Assembly (NCBI GenBank): GCA_038380435.1
Contig: JAWZYU010000034.1
Coordinates: 17,711,404 to 17,775,403, forward strand
Length of the DNA: 64,000 nucleotides
Origin: Ryuthela nishihirai
Taxonomy: Eukaryota; Arthropoda; Arachnida; Araneae; Heptathelidae
Direction of reading: 5' to 3'
Part shown: one piece after another, positions 32,431-44,760 of the stretch
Numbering within the stretch: position 1 is the stretch's first letter
Layout of the letters: each line of letters starts with the position of its first letter
The notes under the pieces: model-generated
Database searches by the model: none
Told to the model about the DNA's origin: nothing
The model's input: only the letters and a program-made list of their open reading frames with translations
Program-made: the position numbers and the translations under genes

Positions 32431-33600
32431 AGGAATAATTATATTTTTATTCCCTGTAAATCACATTTAACTTGGAAATGAATTTTTATTCCTGAAAAAT
32501 CACGTTTAACTTGGGAATATATTTTTTTATAAATTTTTTTATTTCACGTTGATTTCTCACCCTCTCCCGTGTACCACGTTTTATTGACGGGTGAATCTGA
32601 AAAGTCTTGCGAAATAAACATTTTATCCCACGGGAATTACACTCTTCGCTCCTTATCATCATTAGTGGTGCGATTCTGAGAAATATTTTTAAAAATAAAG
32701 TTAGCCATTCTGCGAACTAAACGAAACAGACCAAAAATTTATATCTTTCTCTCACATTTTTATTCTCAACCACGTTTCACAGCCAGACATTGCAATAAAA
32801 GAAATCAATGATAGAGAAAGAAAAAACTGTTTTCAAAAGTCAATATTTTCGAGCCCACATTCTGGCGGTGGCTGATTTTATCCCCTACTATCACCCTGCA
32901 TTTTCACAGAACCACGTTTTATTGATGGCCGTCGCTACCCAAAGCATTATTTCAACAATCAGAGTATTAAAAAGTCCGATTTTTTCGCCTTCCTATCGTA
33001 CTGTGATTGTACGGGACCATGTTTTATTGCCGGATGGTACCACGAAAGAGACCGTGAAATAAACAGTATTTTTTCCAAGTACACATCTTAGGAATAAAAA
33101 TTATCAGCGTAATTGGAAATACTTTCCCAATCTGAGAACTAAATGAAACCGACCAATATACAAATTTTTTCTCACATTCTCAACTACGTTTTATTGGCGG
33201 ATTAATTTTTTATTCCTTGTAATTGACACTTAGGAATCAATTTTAAGTACTTCCCCGTCCTGTGGACCACGTTTTACTGACAGATGGATTTAAAATATGA
33301 AAAGTCCTGCGAATGACATTTAAAATACGTATTTCAAAAAAATCCTTATATGTATGTATGACTCATACTTTGAGGAGTCTACGCGTTTATCCACGGAGGA
33401 TGACGTTGATGATTCATCTCGTTTATCAGAGGTTCTTACATGTTTTCGAAAACGGGAGGTAACGATGATTCATAGGGACACGTTCCAACAGGTCTGCAGC
33501 CTACGTCTCGAATCATGTTGGATTTACAAACTGAAAAGTCCTGTGAAACAGACCGTAAATCTCATATATATGTTTGCGGAGAGCACATGACACGAAGGGT
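32431..33600. repeat. Diverged repeat with ccacgttttattg phrase
   Basis: The phrase cacgttttaytg recurs near 32575, 32922, 33190 and 33262, and as catgttttattg near 33018, often followed within 30-60 bases by gaaaagtcctgcgaa or a variant (32600, 33298, 33535). Spacing is irregular (70-350 bp). The same phrase pair occurs at 19408-19450 and weaker at 28745-28790, on both sides of copy B. It looks like an old satellite. A 78-residue open frame at 33354-33590 has no recognisable family. Confidence 0.5.
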
Positions 33601-34675
33601 GATGATGGACACAGATATTTTATCGTTTTAACAAAAATGCATTTTGGAGTTCTAGAAAATTAATTTGCATTGTTAATTGTTCACTATTATTTCTACATAC
33701 TGTATAATTCAGTCTTGGTTTTTAAAGATTTATTTTTTACTACATAACAATTTTTTTCAGTTGTGAGTTCGAAAATTATTTACGTTTCTTTATTTTTTCC
33801 AATTTTAAAATACTTTTACTACATATTAGTTTTTTTCTGTTTTAAAATATTTTACGTTTTTCAAAGAATTTTGTAGTTCATAATATTGTTTTCAATTTTA
33901 TAAGTTTTTAAAATTTACGTACATTTGAAAAATTTTACTTTCTTTTTTTTTCATTCTAAAATTTTTTAATACGTAATAATTATGTAGTATATATTTACTT
34001 CCATTTTGCGTTTTAATGTTTTGAACCATGAAACTATTCTTCCCTACATATATTTTCAATTCTTAAGTTTTCCATCACATGAAGGATGATATTGGACCCT
34101 TAAAGATAGAGATCAAAGTGTTCTATGTTTGCGGAGTGGATGATTCACACTCTTTGATGAGTCAATGCGTTTAGCAAAGACGCTAAGGGTGATATTGGAC
34201 TTTATTTTTAAAAATGGTATACAACCCTAGAAGTTTTGCTTTCCTCCCTGAATATCTTAATAAAACGACTCTTAATATTATAAAAAAAAATTCCTTCGAT
34301 GCGCTGGAATTATCACGGTCTTAATTCACCCCATTGATTTTAAGGATTAATTCTTAAACTAGCCAGTGTTTCGCAAATGTGCAGACACTGTTTGTTCTTT
34401 ACTGTCTGTCGTTCATCTATATTTATCATACCTTATTGGGCTACAGCCTTGGAGAAATAAATGTTTTATATCGCTAAACATTATTTTACACTATGACTAA
34501 AATTGAATTTCAAAAAAAATCCTAATAAATAGTGTAAATACTTTATTCTACTAGTAAAACCATAAGCCGAACACATTTTAGGCTCCTATTCAACACCATA
34601 AGAATTTTCTGTGGAGTAAAAAAAGGTTTACGTAATCATATCATACACATCGAACCCGGGATACTTCTTACTTGT
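33601..34675. other. AT-rich, no gene seen
   Basis: Low-complexity AT-rich DNA with poly-T-rich stretches (33740-34000). No coding frame or RNA signature that I can support. Confidence 0.5.
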
Positions 34676-35200
34676 TGACAGACTACCTCACTCATAAATT
34701 CACTTACTCTGTAAAACACTGACTGACTGACTTACATTCTAAATCGCTTACTGACTGCCTTACTCACTTTCTTACTCACTCACTAAACCATTTACTGCCT
34801 TATTGACTCACTTTCTTATTTACTTACTTACGCACTTTCTTACTGACTTCCACACTTGCACTTTTCTTACTCATTAACTTACCACCTTCCATTCTTATCT
34901 ATTTTCTTGCACCCTGACTGACGGAATTATCACTAACTAAATTACTTACTGACTGACTAACTCACATACTACTGCCGACTTACTTACACGCTTTCTTACT
35001 TACTAAACACTTACTGGATTATTTACTCACATTTTTTCCTGCCTTACACACTTACCGACTTATTAATACAATACTTACTTATTTACTCACACACTTACTG
35101 ACTTACTTTCTTACTCGATCAGTAAAACACATACTGACTTCGAAAAAGGAATGATCACTCGCTAAATTACTTACTGACTTACATATTCACTTACTTAGAG
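34676..35200 (+). repeat. Degenerate cttactgactta simple repeat
   Basis: Tetranucleotide-like words ttac, tgac, tcac and cttac recur for about 500 bp (for example ttactgactgccttactcac), with no fixed longer period. This is an aged microsatellite. Confidence 0.8.
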
Positions 35201-35765
35201 AAGGGATAAAATAAAATAACATACGAAATAGAGAAGGCTATTATGACCAAATAAATGATATGACAATTACGGAAAAAGAATATCAAGTACTCAGGAACTA
35301 AAATGATATATTTTTGGAATATTTGAATATCTGCTTCATGGCCTTTTGCATGGAGAGCAGAAATCGCTCCACTTGTGAAACCTAAATATCCCCAGTTTAC
35401 TGATCTTCAACTCTCTGTTAAATCATGATTTGTATATTTTGTATCGAAACAAATTATAAAAAAAATCACTAACTTTCAAAGGAAGAGAAACGTTTCTTAA
35501 TCCACAGAAAATACTTTTAACACGATATATCAAAATTATTTACGCTGGTTTCTTCACTACGATAGAATTCTCTTATGGATCGTATTCTTTTCCTAATCAA
35601 ACTCAAATAGTTTATAATGAAAATATTCTCACAGAGGGGAGAAAATACAATACAATACATGAGGAACAGAATATACGTTCAAACTTGTATGCAAACGCAA
35701 GGGAAATGTTAGCTATCATCATACTCTCAATAAAAAAACTAATCCAGTAAATACTATATTATAGA
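35201..35765. other. AT-rich, no gene seen
   Basis: No coding frame or repeat recognised between the simple repeat and RTE copy C. Confidence 0.4.
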
Positions 35766-36788
35766 TCATCATCATCATCCTCAAGCAGCCATGGGCTATG
35801 GAGGTCCAAACAGATCACACAATATAATTCTCCAAGCATATCTGTCCTGACCTATATCTGCTTCATCTGGCCATTGCACACCAATTCTAAACAATATCCT
35901 GTTTCACATTGTTTGCCCAATGAATCCTAGGTCTCCCCCTCTTTCTGAGGTCTTTAGGCACACTGTTCATAACCCTATTCACTAATCTATAATTAACCAT
36001 ACGGGCAACATGGCCAAACCAACAGAGTCTCTCTCTGCACAATATGCTGCTTAAAGGAGGTTGCAAACTCCTTTGCCTAACCTCATCATTATTTACAAAG
36101 TTGAACCACCTAATGCCCAAGATACTGCGTAAGCATCTGGAATCAAAAGCATCTAGTTTCCTGTTACCTTGTTCATAAAGTGTCCAAGTTTCACTACCAT
36201 AACTAACCCTAGAAAGAACCAAACTATTATACAGTCTAATTTTAGTCTTTAGGTGTAACGCCTATTTCTCCACACTCTCCATAGATTCTTAAAAGTCCCA
36301 GCACCAATCCCTATTCGTCTGTTAATCTCATGCCGCACATCACCATTATCTGTTACATAGCTCCCAAGATAATTAACCTGTGACACCTGTTCAAGACTGC
36401 AACCATTCAGATTAACTGAATCACAGCCTGCCTGACCAATTTTCATCACTTTAGTTTTCTCTCTGTTTATAACCAAACCTACTCTACTACCAGTCTCATC
36501 AACAGCTCGAATGAAAGAGTTCATCTCATCAACATCATTTGCCAAAAGGGCTAAATCAACAGAATGATTTAAATCAGAAAATTTTATATCTGCAGACCAT
36601 TTAAGGCCAAAATCTTTCCCTTGCAGTGAATTTCGCATAACATAATCAATAACCAAACTAAAGAGAAAAGGAGACAAAATGCACCCTTGTTGAACATCAG
36701 AAGCAATGCTAAACCAATTGCTACAAGACTTACCAACTCTCACACACGACTTAGTGTTATTAAAATGAGCTTTCATTATGTTAACTAA
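35766..36788 (-). mobile_element. RTE LINE copy C, 5'-truncated and broken
   Basis: The 3' end is the ATC repeat at 35767. Frames at 36776-36249 (RT palm) and 36222-35887 (C-terminal) match copy B closely. The YADD box has decayed (NHSVD). It begins at the reverse-transcriptase region (MKAHFNNTKSCVRVGK), so the endonuclease is missing. It abuts the Jockey/CR1-like LINE. Confidence 0.92.
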
Positions 36789-37927
36789 AAGTAAGAGGAA
36801 ACTCTGAAACTCAAAATGTGGTGGTTGCTTTATGTGAAACTAGTATAACTGATCATTTTCCATTACTGCTTAATATTCGACATCCAAAAGGGATTTTACA
36901 ATAATTCAAAGTACCAAATAAAAAATTTAAAGTAATTGTCTATGTAAGTTATGAAATTTTTATAAAAAATTACAAAATTAACATGCGTCTAGAAAACTTG
37001 AATATTAATGCTCTTTATAAAATATTTACAGAAATGGCTTTTCCATTAAAAGGTATGAGTAAAATTCAGATTAACAAAATTCTGGGAAAAAGAAATGGAT
37101 AACTAATCAAATTATTCTGTTAATCAATATGAAAGAAATATTATATATGAAGCATAAAAGATACTTTGGAAATCTTGAGATAAAAACGGAGTATGATAAT
37201 TTAAATAAATTGTTGAAAAAGCAAATCAAAAAAGGGCTAAGGGAAATTTTTATGAGAGTGAATTTAACAAATGCGGAGATTCAAGAAAGCAGTGGAAAGG
37301 TATTGATGAAATTTTGTGCAATGATTGCACACAAAGAATGTTGCCTAAATCTAATCATTTATGTCACACAGCTGATGCATGAATAGTCATTTTATTAAGT
37401 GTGGAACATTTATTGAAGATAATATTATGCATTCAGAAAATAAGAATAATTCACCCTCTACCATTAACAACAACCCAAATTCTATGTTCTTAGTTATAAC
37501 TATTGCTAATGAGGTTTGCAATATTATAAAAAATTAAAATGCTAGAAAGGCAGTTGGAATTGATAGCATAACACTAAAAATGGTTCAAATTATTAGTAAA
37601 TATCATTTAGCATTTCATAGTTCATGTAATAAATGAATCATTTACAAGTGGAATATTTGTTGATTATTAAAAAAGGGCTGTGGTATTGCATATTTATAAA
37701 TCTGGAGATAGAAATTTATTTTCTAATTATAGACCAATATTGATTTTACCAGTCTTTAGTAAAGTAATAGAAACCTTAATGAAGAGAAATATAAAATTTC
37801 TAGATTCTTTTCATTTCTTTAGTCTTTGGTTTTCAGGAAAACAGAAATATAGAACAGGCATGTTTGAAATTTACTGGCTCGATATTTAAGAGTATTGTTT
37901 TCAGTAGAAAAACTCAGTTATATTTAT

Positions 37928-40900
37928 TGGGTCTGTAAATGGTAGCTAGGCATAAACTGAAAAGAGAGCTGTGTGATGATGCACATAACCGGCCAGCTTT
38001 AGTTCTTAATGTCCGACCCAGTCTTCTCATGGTGCAGGCCGTTTTCTTTTTCCGCCTTCTCGTGGTGCAGGGCGTTTCAAAACAAATTTTCTCTTTTGGA
38101 AGGGAACGGAAGGAGGAGTGCTGCCAGTTCAGTATGGCCTACTGATCTGGTCATCTATGGCCACTTTTTGCTTTTTCTTCAACTCTGCTGAGGAGTGGTC
38201 AACTTCACAGCGTCCTGGTGCTAACCATTTATACCTACCAGACTGGTTTATGGATTTGAGCTTGATTAATTATGTGGGATCGTGGACTTGCTGTACTGGT
38301 GTGCCTCTGTTGAGGGAGAATATGCCGCTGTGTTTCTGTTTCCTTCTGGGTTGCCAGCCCTAAGTGAATAGAGGCATGGGATTCCTTATATCTGCTAGTG
38401 GATAATCCTGATCAGAGGCTTGCAGGTACCTAAACCTCACTTAGATAGTTGGGCATAGTCAATCCTAAACTGGAGTAATGTGTCTCAGGCAGGCCATATG
38501 GGTCTTGAAAAAGTCCACTTGAAAAGGTGGTGCCTGAAGTTCCTACCAGCATCGGTAACTTCAGCCATTAGCGGAGGAGGAACAGGTCTTTGCCCCATGC
38601 CTGTGATCAGGGGTCTGTTTAATATTTTTGGCCCTACCTATCTTAATAACCTAGTTTCTTTGAAAATCCTACTAATCATTTTCTCTCTGCAGGAATGTGG
38701 AACGTGAGGGCATTACATAGAGATTATTCTCTTGATGTCCTCACGAAGGAATTCCAGCACTATAACCTAGATATTCTAGGCTTGCAAGAGACCAGATGGA
38801 CAAGTAAAGGTGAGATACTTAAAAATAACTTTAAATTTCTGTTTTCAGGGAAGCAGGATAGAAAGCATCTCCAAGGTGTAGGTTTGCTTCTCAGCAGACA
38901 CGCCAGTGATGCTCTTCTACGATATGACTGCATTAATGAAAGATTTCTTAGAGCAAAATTTAAAACAAAAATCAAAGACTTGAATATCATCTGTTGTTAT
39001 GCCCCCACAGAGGACTCTGATGGAAACAAGAAGGATACGTTTTACAGCCAGTTCTATAATATTTTGAATTTTGTGAAAAAAGGAGATATTTCTCTTGTGC
39101 TAGGTGACTTCAGTGCTAAAATTGGTATTGACTCTGACCTTTGGGGAGAAGTTTTATGTCCCTTTGTCATTGGTAGTTCAAATGGCAATGGGAAACGTCT
39201 CCTATAGGTAAGTAAACTTAATGGTTTACGAATAACTAACACATACTTCAAACACCCGGACATTTATAAATATACATGGGTTTCACAGGAATATGATAGA
39301 TTATATTTTAATAAATAGCAAATGGGCCAGTTCAGTTAGGAATACAAGATCATACAGGGGAGCCGAAATTAGGTCTGTCCATTTTCTGGTAAACAATGTC
39401 TTGCAGCTGAAGTTCAGAAAATGTGCTAAGGTTAAGAAAATTACCTTCAACACTTCTTCAACACTGATGTTCTGAAAGATCCAGATAGAGGCAAAGCATA
39501 CCATGATAGGAATTGTGGGCAACACAAAAAAAGGCTTTGAAATGGAAATAGCTTAGTCATTATGACATCGTAGCTTGCTTACTGCTGAAGTTGAGAAAGA
39601 ATGGGATCAGTTTAAACAGGCTTTTCTTGAAACCAACAGTACTCTTTTGGGTAAAAGGGAACAGAGGAAACAAAAGTGATAAGGCTATGGAACTTATTTC
39701 TGAAAGAAGGAAGTGCAGGATTAATATGAATCAACACCCTACTAGTCCTAACAGAAGGCATTACAATGAGCAAAGGATCAGTTAATAGATGATACGAATC
39801 TTTGGATTGATAGCTTGGCTGACAAAGTAGAGGAAGTAATTAGACAGCACAACAGCAGGGGGTTGTACCAGATTATTAATGTTTTATATGGGAGAAACAG
39901 ACAGGTACACAAGGATTGAAGGATAAACATGGCAAGGTGGTTGAAGGTGAGGATTCTGTGATGGCTAGGTGGGCTGAGCATTTCAGAGATGTTTTAAATA
40001 ATGTGATTATATCTACTCCCATTGTTTGTAATAAGGATAGATTCATTACTGACTTTAATGATGGCCCTTTGTTACATTCCGAAGTCTCATTGGCTATCTC
40101 TAAATTAAAACAGCATAAATCCCCAGGGGTGGATGAAATGACCACTGAAATGTTTAGAGGTGGAAACATTTGTGTTGTCACATGGCTGACTGACATTATG
40201 AATGTTTTTTATGATAGAGGTGTTGTTTATAAGGATTTTACTAGAGATATTATTGTCCTGATTTTTAAAAATGGTGATCGCAGTTCTTGTGATATTATAG
40301 GGGAATTAGTTTACTTTCTGTTCCAGGTAAAGTTCTTTGCATGATTATACTTTATAGAATTAAGAATTTGGTTGATTTACAACTTCCATGCAAGGAAAAA
40401 TTAAATGCCTGATAAATAGTGTGGATTCAGAAGTGGTAGGAGATGTATAGATCAAATAATTATTTTAACTTAGGCAGATTCTTGGGAAATGTTTAGAGTT
40501 TCAGAAACCTGTGGTTACCAGATTTATAGATTTCGAAAAGGCTTTTGACTCTGTTGATCGACATAATTTGTGGTTAGATCATATGGAATACCTGAGAAGT
40601 TAGAGTAATGATAACTCTCTATAATAACACTGAGTCGTGTGTGAGACTTGGTACGTGTTGCAGCGATTGGTTTAGCATTGCTAGTGTTAGTTAGACAAGG
40701 GTGCATTTTGTCTCCTTTTCTTTTTAGTTTGGTTATTGATTATGCTATGCGAAATTCTTTGCAAGGGAAAGATTTTGGTCTTAAATGCTCGAGATTTCAA
40801 AATTTCTGATTTAGATCATGCAGATGATTTGGCCTTGTTGGCTAATGATGCTGGTGAGATGAATTCGGTCATTAGGACTGTTGATGAGACTGGTAATAAA

Positions 40901-41412
40901 GGAAGAAAAAACTAAAGTGATGATAATTGGTCAGGCAGATAGTGCTCCAATTGCTTTGAATGGCTGCACTCTTGATCAAGTGTCTCAGTTTAATTATCTT
41001 GGGAGCTATGTAACAGATACTGGTGATGTGCGGAATTAGTCAGAGTCAATAGCATAGATAAATAGAAGAATAGCATTAATTGGTTTGACTTTGTGCGTAA
41101 TGACGAGGTTACAAGGAGTCATCAGCCTCTTTTGAGCAGCATATTGTGCAGAGAGAGACTGCGTTGGTTTGGCCATGTTGCCCGTATGCATAGCTGCAGA
41201 TTGGCAAATAAGATTATGAACAGTATGCCTAAGGGTTTGAAAAAAAGGGGGAGACCTAGGATGCGATGGGCAGACAATGTCAAACAGGACCTTGCTAGAA
41301 TTGGCCTAGAGTGGCCAAATGCAGCAGCTGTAGCTCAGAACAGACACATCTGGAGTGGAAAATTACAGAGTCCGGTTGGACTCTTGTAGCCAATGGCTGC
41401 ATGAGGATTTTG
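37928..41412 (+). mobile_element. RTE LINE copy D, near full-length, highly decayed
   Basis: It begins with ggtctgtaaatggtagctag, the same 5' end as copy B, and ends after agccaatggctgcatgagga at the TATG microsatellite. Frames at 38695-39207, 39916-40344 and 41093-41389 carry endonuclease and C-terminal pieces (GDFSAKIG, RLRWFGHVARM, GRPRMRWADNV). The RT box reads HADD. It is more diverged from copies B and E than they are from each other. It interrupts the Jockey/CR1-like LINE. A 40-base stretch at 39517-39556 is foreign (see the CACTG element). Confidence 0.9.
39514..39557 (+). repeat. Stray end fragment of the CACTG element inside RTE copy D
   Basis: The phrase gggcaacacaaaaaaaggct followed by ttgaaatggaaatagc closely matches the left end of the CACTG element at 41766-41803. 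It replaces or interrupts the RTE sequence between accatgatagg and cttagtcattatgac, which are contiguous or nearly so in copy A. Confidence 0.65.
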
Positions 41413-41660
41413 TATGCATGTGTATGTATGTATGTATGTATGTATGTATGTATGTATGTATGTATGTATGTATGTATGTATGTATGTATGTATGTATGTA
41501 TGTATGTATGTATGTATGTATGTATGTATGTATGTATGTATGTATGTATGTATATACACACATACATACATACGTGTATGTATGTGTGTATGTATGTATG
41601 TATGTATGTATGTATGTATGTATGTATGTATGTATGTATGCATGCATGCATGCATGCATG
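41413..41660 (+). repeat. TATG microsatellite
   Basis: About 60 tandem tetranucleotides (TATG, ending as CATG) with one interruption near 41553-41580 where the phase flips to acatacatac. It lies exactly at the 3' end of RTE copy D, where other copies carry a trinucleotide tail. Confidence 0.97.
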
Positions 41661-41759
41661 CAAAAGTTTTTTGATACGGTTAATCATGAAATTTTACCGA
41701 AAACATTGTATACAATAGGTTAGAGGTAAGTGCTATCAGTGGTTTGCATCTTACGTATA

Positions 41760-43953
41760 TAACACTGGGCAACACAAAAAAAAAGTCTTTGAAATGAAAA
41801 TAGCCAATCTTTACTAATTTCGAGGTGCTGAACAAGAAATAAAATTTATCGATTAGATTTGTTTAGGAGAGACAGAGATAGTCATGTATAAACTACTCAG
41901 TCCGCATTGAGTACATAGGCAACCATTTTGCAACGTTGTATTTTAAACTCCAGATTGCAACATATTACATTTTATTGCATCAGCTCGTCATACAGACAAC
42001 TTCCAGAGGTATTGCATCATTGTCTGATGCTAAAGTTGAGTCATGGCATCGCGCGTTTACGATCACAGACAAAAGATGAGGCAATCGTTAGTTGTAAGCG
42101 ACGTCTCGTAGGGTGAGGAAGTCTTTTGAGCGACTCCCATTTACCCCTGATTTTTAAGTACAACACAAGCGATCCTTGAAACTTTAATCCAACAGTAGTG
42201 ATGCCTCGTAACTGTGTTAATAGTGCAGATACATTTTGTTACATTTGCGGGGAAATCACTTTTGCAAGCCAGAAAAGGGCCATCACTCCAATAGTGAAAG
42301 CGGCGTATGAGTTTTATTGAGGATGCAAGATCGGGGACCAGGACAAGACCTGTGCCCCACTCATATGCTGCAGTACGTTTGCAAGAAATCTTCCAAAGTG
42401 GCTGAAAGGCAAAAATGTGGCGATGCCGTTTGCTGTTCCTATGGTTTGGAGAGAGCCAAGCAATCACACAAATGACTGCTACTTCTGCATGGTTTGACCT
42501 GTTTCTGGAGGCATCACAAGGAAAAAGAAGTGGACAATAGTGTACCCGATGTTCCAATCTGCTCTCTGACCAGTTCCGCATGGCGAAGGCCTTCCCGTTC
42601 CCGAACCTCCAAAAGAATTTTCCATCGATTCAGACGATGAGGAGGGAAGCGAACCAATATCGGGTTCGCAGCCCTTGGTGTCTAATGATGATCCATACGT
42701 CTGCCATGGTGTGCCATCTGCGCCACACATTCTCACCGAAGAAGAAATGAACGATCTTGTTCATGATCTGGAGCTGTCCAAGGCAAAAGCAGAGTTACTT
42801 GGATCAAGACTTAAACAATGGAATCTTCTCAAGGAAAGTGTTCGAGTTACTTCGTTTCGAACTCGTAATGAGCAGTTTGCGCCTTACTTCATAAAGGAAG
42901 ATGACCTTGTGTTCTGCGCCGATGTAGATTGCCTGATGAATGCCCTCGAAATCAAACATGACCCTCAAGAATGGTGACTATTCATAGACTCCTCGAAATT
43001 GAGTCTCAAGGTGGTGTTGCTGCATAATGGAAATCAACATCCATCCATTCCGGTCGGACACGCTATATACATGAAAGAAACCTACGACAACCTAAAACAG
43101 CTGTTGAACTGTCTTAAATCCAGCAAGTATGGCTGGCATCTCTGTTGTGACTTGAAGGTAGTGGCTCTGTTGATGGGTCTGTAGCTGGAATATACCAAGT
43201 ACTGCTGTTTCTTATGTGAATGGGACAGCCAAGCAAAGACTTTGCACTACGTGAAGAGAAACTGGCCTCAGAGGAAATCTCTGAAGGTCGGAGAGAAGAA
43301 TGTGGAACACCCAGCACTGGCAGAAATGCACGAAATCCTGCTATCGTCCCCACACATCAGACTCGGTGTGATGAAAAACTTTGTAAAAGCCATGGACCGG
43401 ACTGCATCAGCTTTCAAGTACTTGGCTGACAAATTCCCTCGACTCGACGAAGCGAAAATTAAAGAGGGAATTTTTGTGGGTCCTCAGATCCGCGAGCTGT
43501 TCAGAGACAAGATGTTCGACAACTTGCTTTAGGGTGACGAGAAAAAATATGCTTTCTCCATTACCACATAGATTTCTTCCCCGAAAACTGTGGCATGGTT
43601 AATGATGAGCTCTGTGAACGTTTTCACCAGGATATTAAACGATGGAGAAATGATACCAGGGAAATTGTCCACTTCAATGTTGGATGACTACTGTTGGACG
43701 CTCACCAGAGATGATCCTGAGCAGCTGTATAAGCGACGGACAAAGCGACGTCGGAAGTAGAAGCGGAGTTTTACATATACATGTCATATGTACGTATTAC
43801 TCTATTATATAAGAAACTATTGCGGATTTCTCAGAAATCGTAGCCAATTTTGCATTTTCATTGTCATATTCGTGTCCAGCACCTTGAAGTCTTTAAGAAA
43901 TGGCTACTTTTATCTCAGAGACGACTTTTATGAAAATTTGTTGCCCAGTGTAA
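41760..43953. mobile_element. DNA transposon with CACTGGGCAACA ends and TAA duplication
   Basis: The element runs 41763-43950. Its left end cactgggcaaca is matched exactly by the inverted right end. The inverted similarity continues imperfectly for about 75-80 bp into gaggtgctgaac (left) and gtccagcaccttg (right). TAA flanks both sides (41760-41762 and 43951-43953). Removing the element with one TAA rejoins the host LINE coding frame, so the boundaries are well supported. CACTR ends and a 3-bp duplication resemble EnSpm/CACTA elements, but the encoded protein is not one I can place in that family. Confidence 0.88.
42199..43759 (+). pseudogene. Widespread uncharacterised arthropod repeat protein (candidate transposase), broken
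   Basis: This belongs to a family common in arthropod and some other animal genomes and usually labelled uncharacterized. The N-terminal region has paired cysteines (FCYICGEITFASQ near 42235, then KIGDQDKT). The central frame 42675-42977 has KAELLGSRLKQWNLL and EEMNDLVHDLELS. The next frame has LSLKVVLLHNGNQHPSIPVG and, at 43242-43532, HYVKRNWPQRKSLKVG, FKYLADKFPRLDEAKIKEG and IFVGPQIREL. The C-terminus has CERFHQDIKRW, then DDYCWTLTRDDPEQLY and a basic tail ending TAG 43759. At least five frameshifts or stops break it. It is the only coding content between two matching inverted ends, which suggests it was the transposase. Catalytic residues are not identified. Confidence 0.75.
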
Positions 43954-44760
43954 TAGACAGCAAGTATTTATTTTGAGTGATGTTACAAGCAAATTTCAGA
44001 CTATAAAAACAGGAGTACCACAGGACTCTCTGTTGGGCCCATTGTTGTTTCTCATTTATGTTAATGATTTATGTTCATTGAAGCTAAAAGATAATCTTAT
44101 TAGTTTTGCATACGACACTGGTGTAATTTATTATTCTGATAACACTGAAAAATTAAAAAAGAAATGGAATCAGATTTATTTACCTTGAACAGATGGTTTA
44201 GTAATAATAGAGTTAAACTGAATATTTAAAAAATCTATATTTATTTTATTTGAATTGAAAGTTAAATATTTGAATTTAATAGTGAAACACCATAATACAT
44301 CATGCACAGCAAGTAATGATGAATGCTTTGTGATTTAATTGAACAGATACAAGAATACAAATATTTGGGTGTTTTTATAGATTCTAAATTGAACTGGAAA
44401 GCTCATGTTAACTATCTATTGAAGAAATTAAGATATATTTTATACAGATTTTCTAAAGTAAAGAAAATGGTATCGGTAAAGTTTTTTCAAACCTTTTAAT
44501 TTTCTTGGATCTATGTTAGACTCCAATATGGCATATGTAGTTGAGGTAAAGTCTACAAAACCAATTTAATTAAATTAAATAGTCTCCATAAGAGAATAAT
44601 AAAATTTGTGTTCCTTCTTGGAGTTTTCGAATGTCCAAATTTATTAAATATGAATGATATTATGAATGTCATATACTTGTTTCGAATATCGCTCTTTTTG
44701 TTTAAAAATCAACATTGGATTGAAAAGATAACAGTGAGCAAAATTTAAGATGTAGTGGGG

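Larger units (their letters stand above)
36789..44760 (+). pseudogene. Jockey/CR1-like LINE, split by two later insertions
   Basis: Three blocks are parts of one reverse transcriptase gene. Block 1 (36789-37927) has ITDHFPLLL-like endonuclease residues and, near 37690-37800, IYKSGDRNLFSNYRPI and PVFSKVIETLMKRN. Block 2 (41665-41762) has VFDTVNHEILPKTLYTIG and WFASYVYN. Block 3 (43951-44740) has the residues that follow, then GVPQDSLLGPLLFLIYVNDL, a damaged FADDT box read as AYDTG, and in a shifted frame EYKYLGVFID-type and LLKKLRYILYR-type residues. Between blocks lie RTE copy D plus a microsatellite, and the CACTG transposon. Many stops show an old copy. A 3' tail may extend to about 45255 (tgaataaaggtattatttta). 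Confidence 0.8.

Noticed and set aside
33354..33590. Possible small gene of 78 residues
   Set aside because: Lies in a diverged repeat, has no motif, and no splice or conservation evidence is visible.
41295..41723. Overlapping 86-135-residue open frames in and around the TATG array
   Set aside because: They are translations of a microsatellite (Cys-Met-Tyr-Val and Thr-Tyr-Ile-His repeats) in several frames, not proteins.
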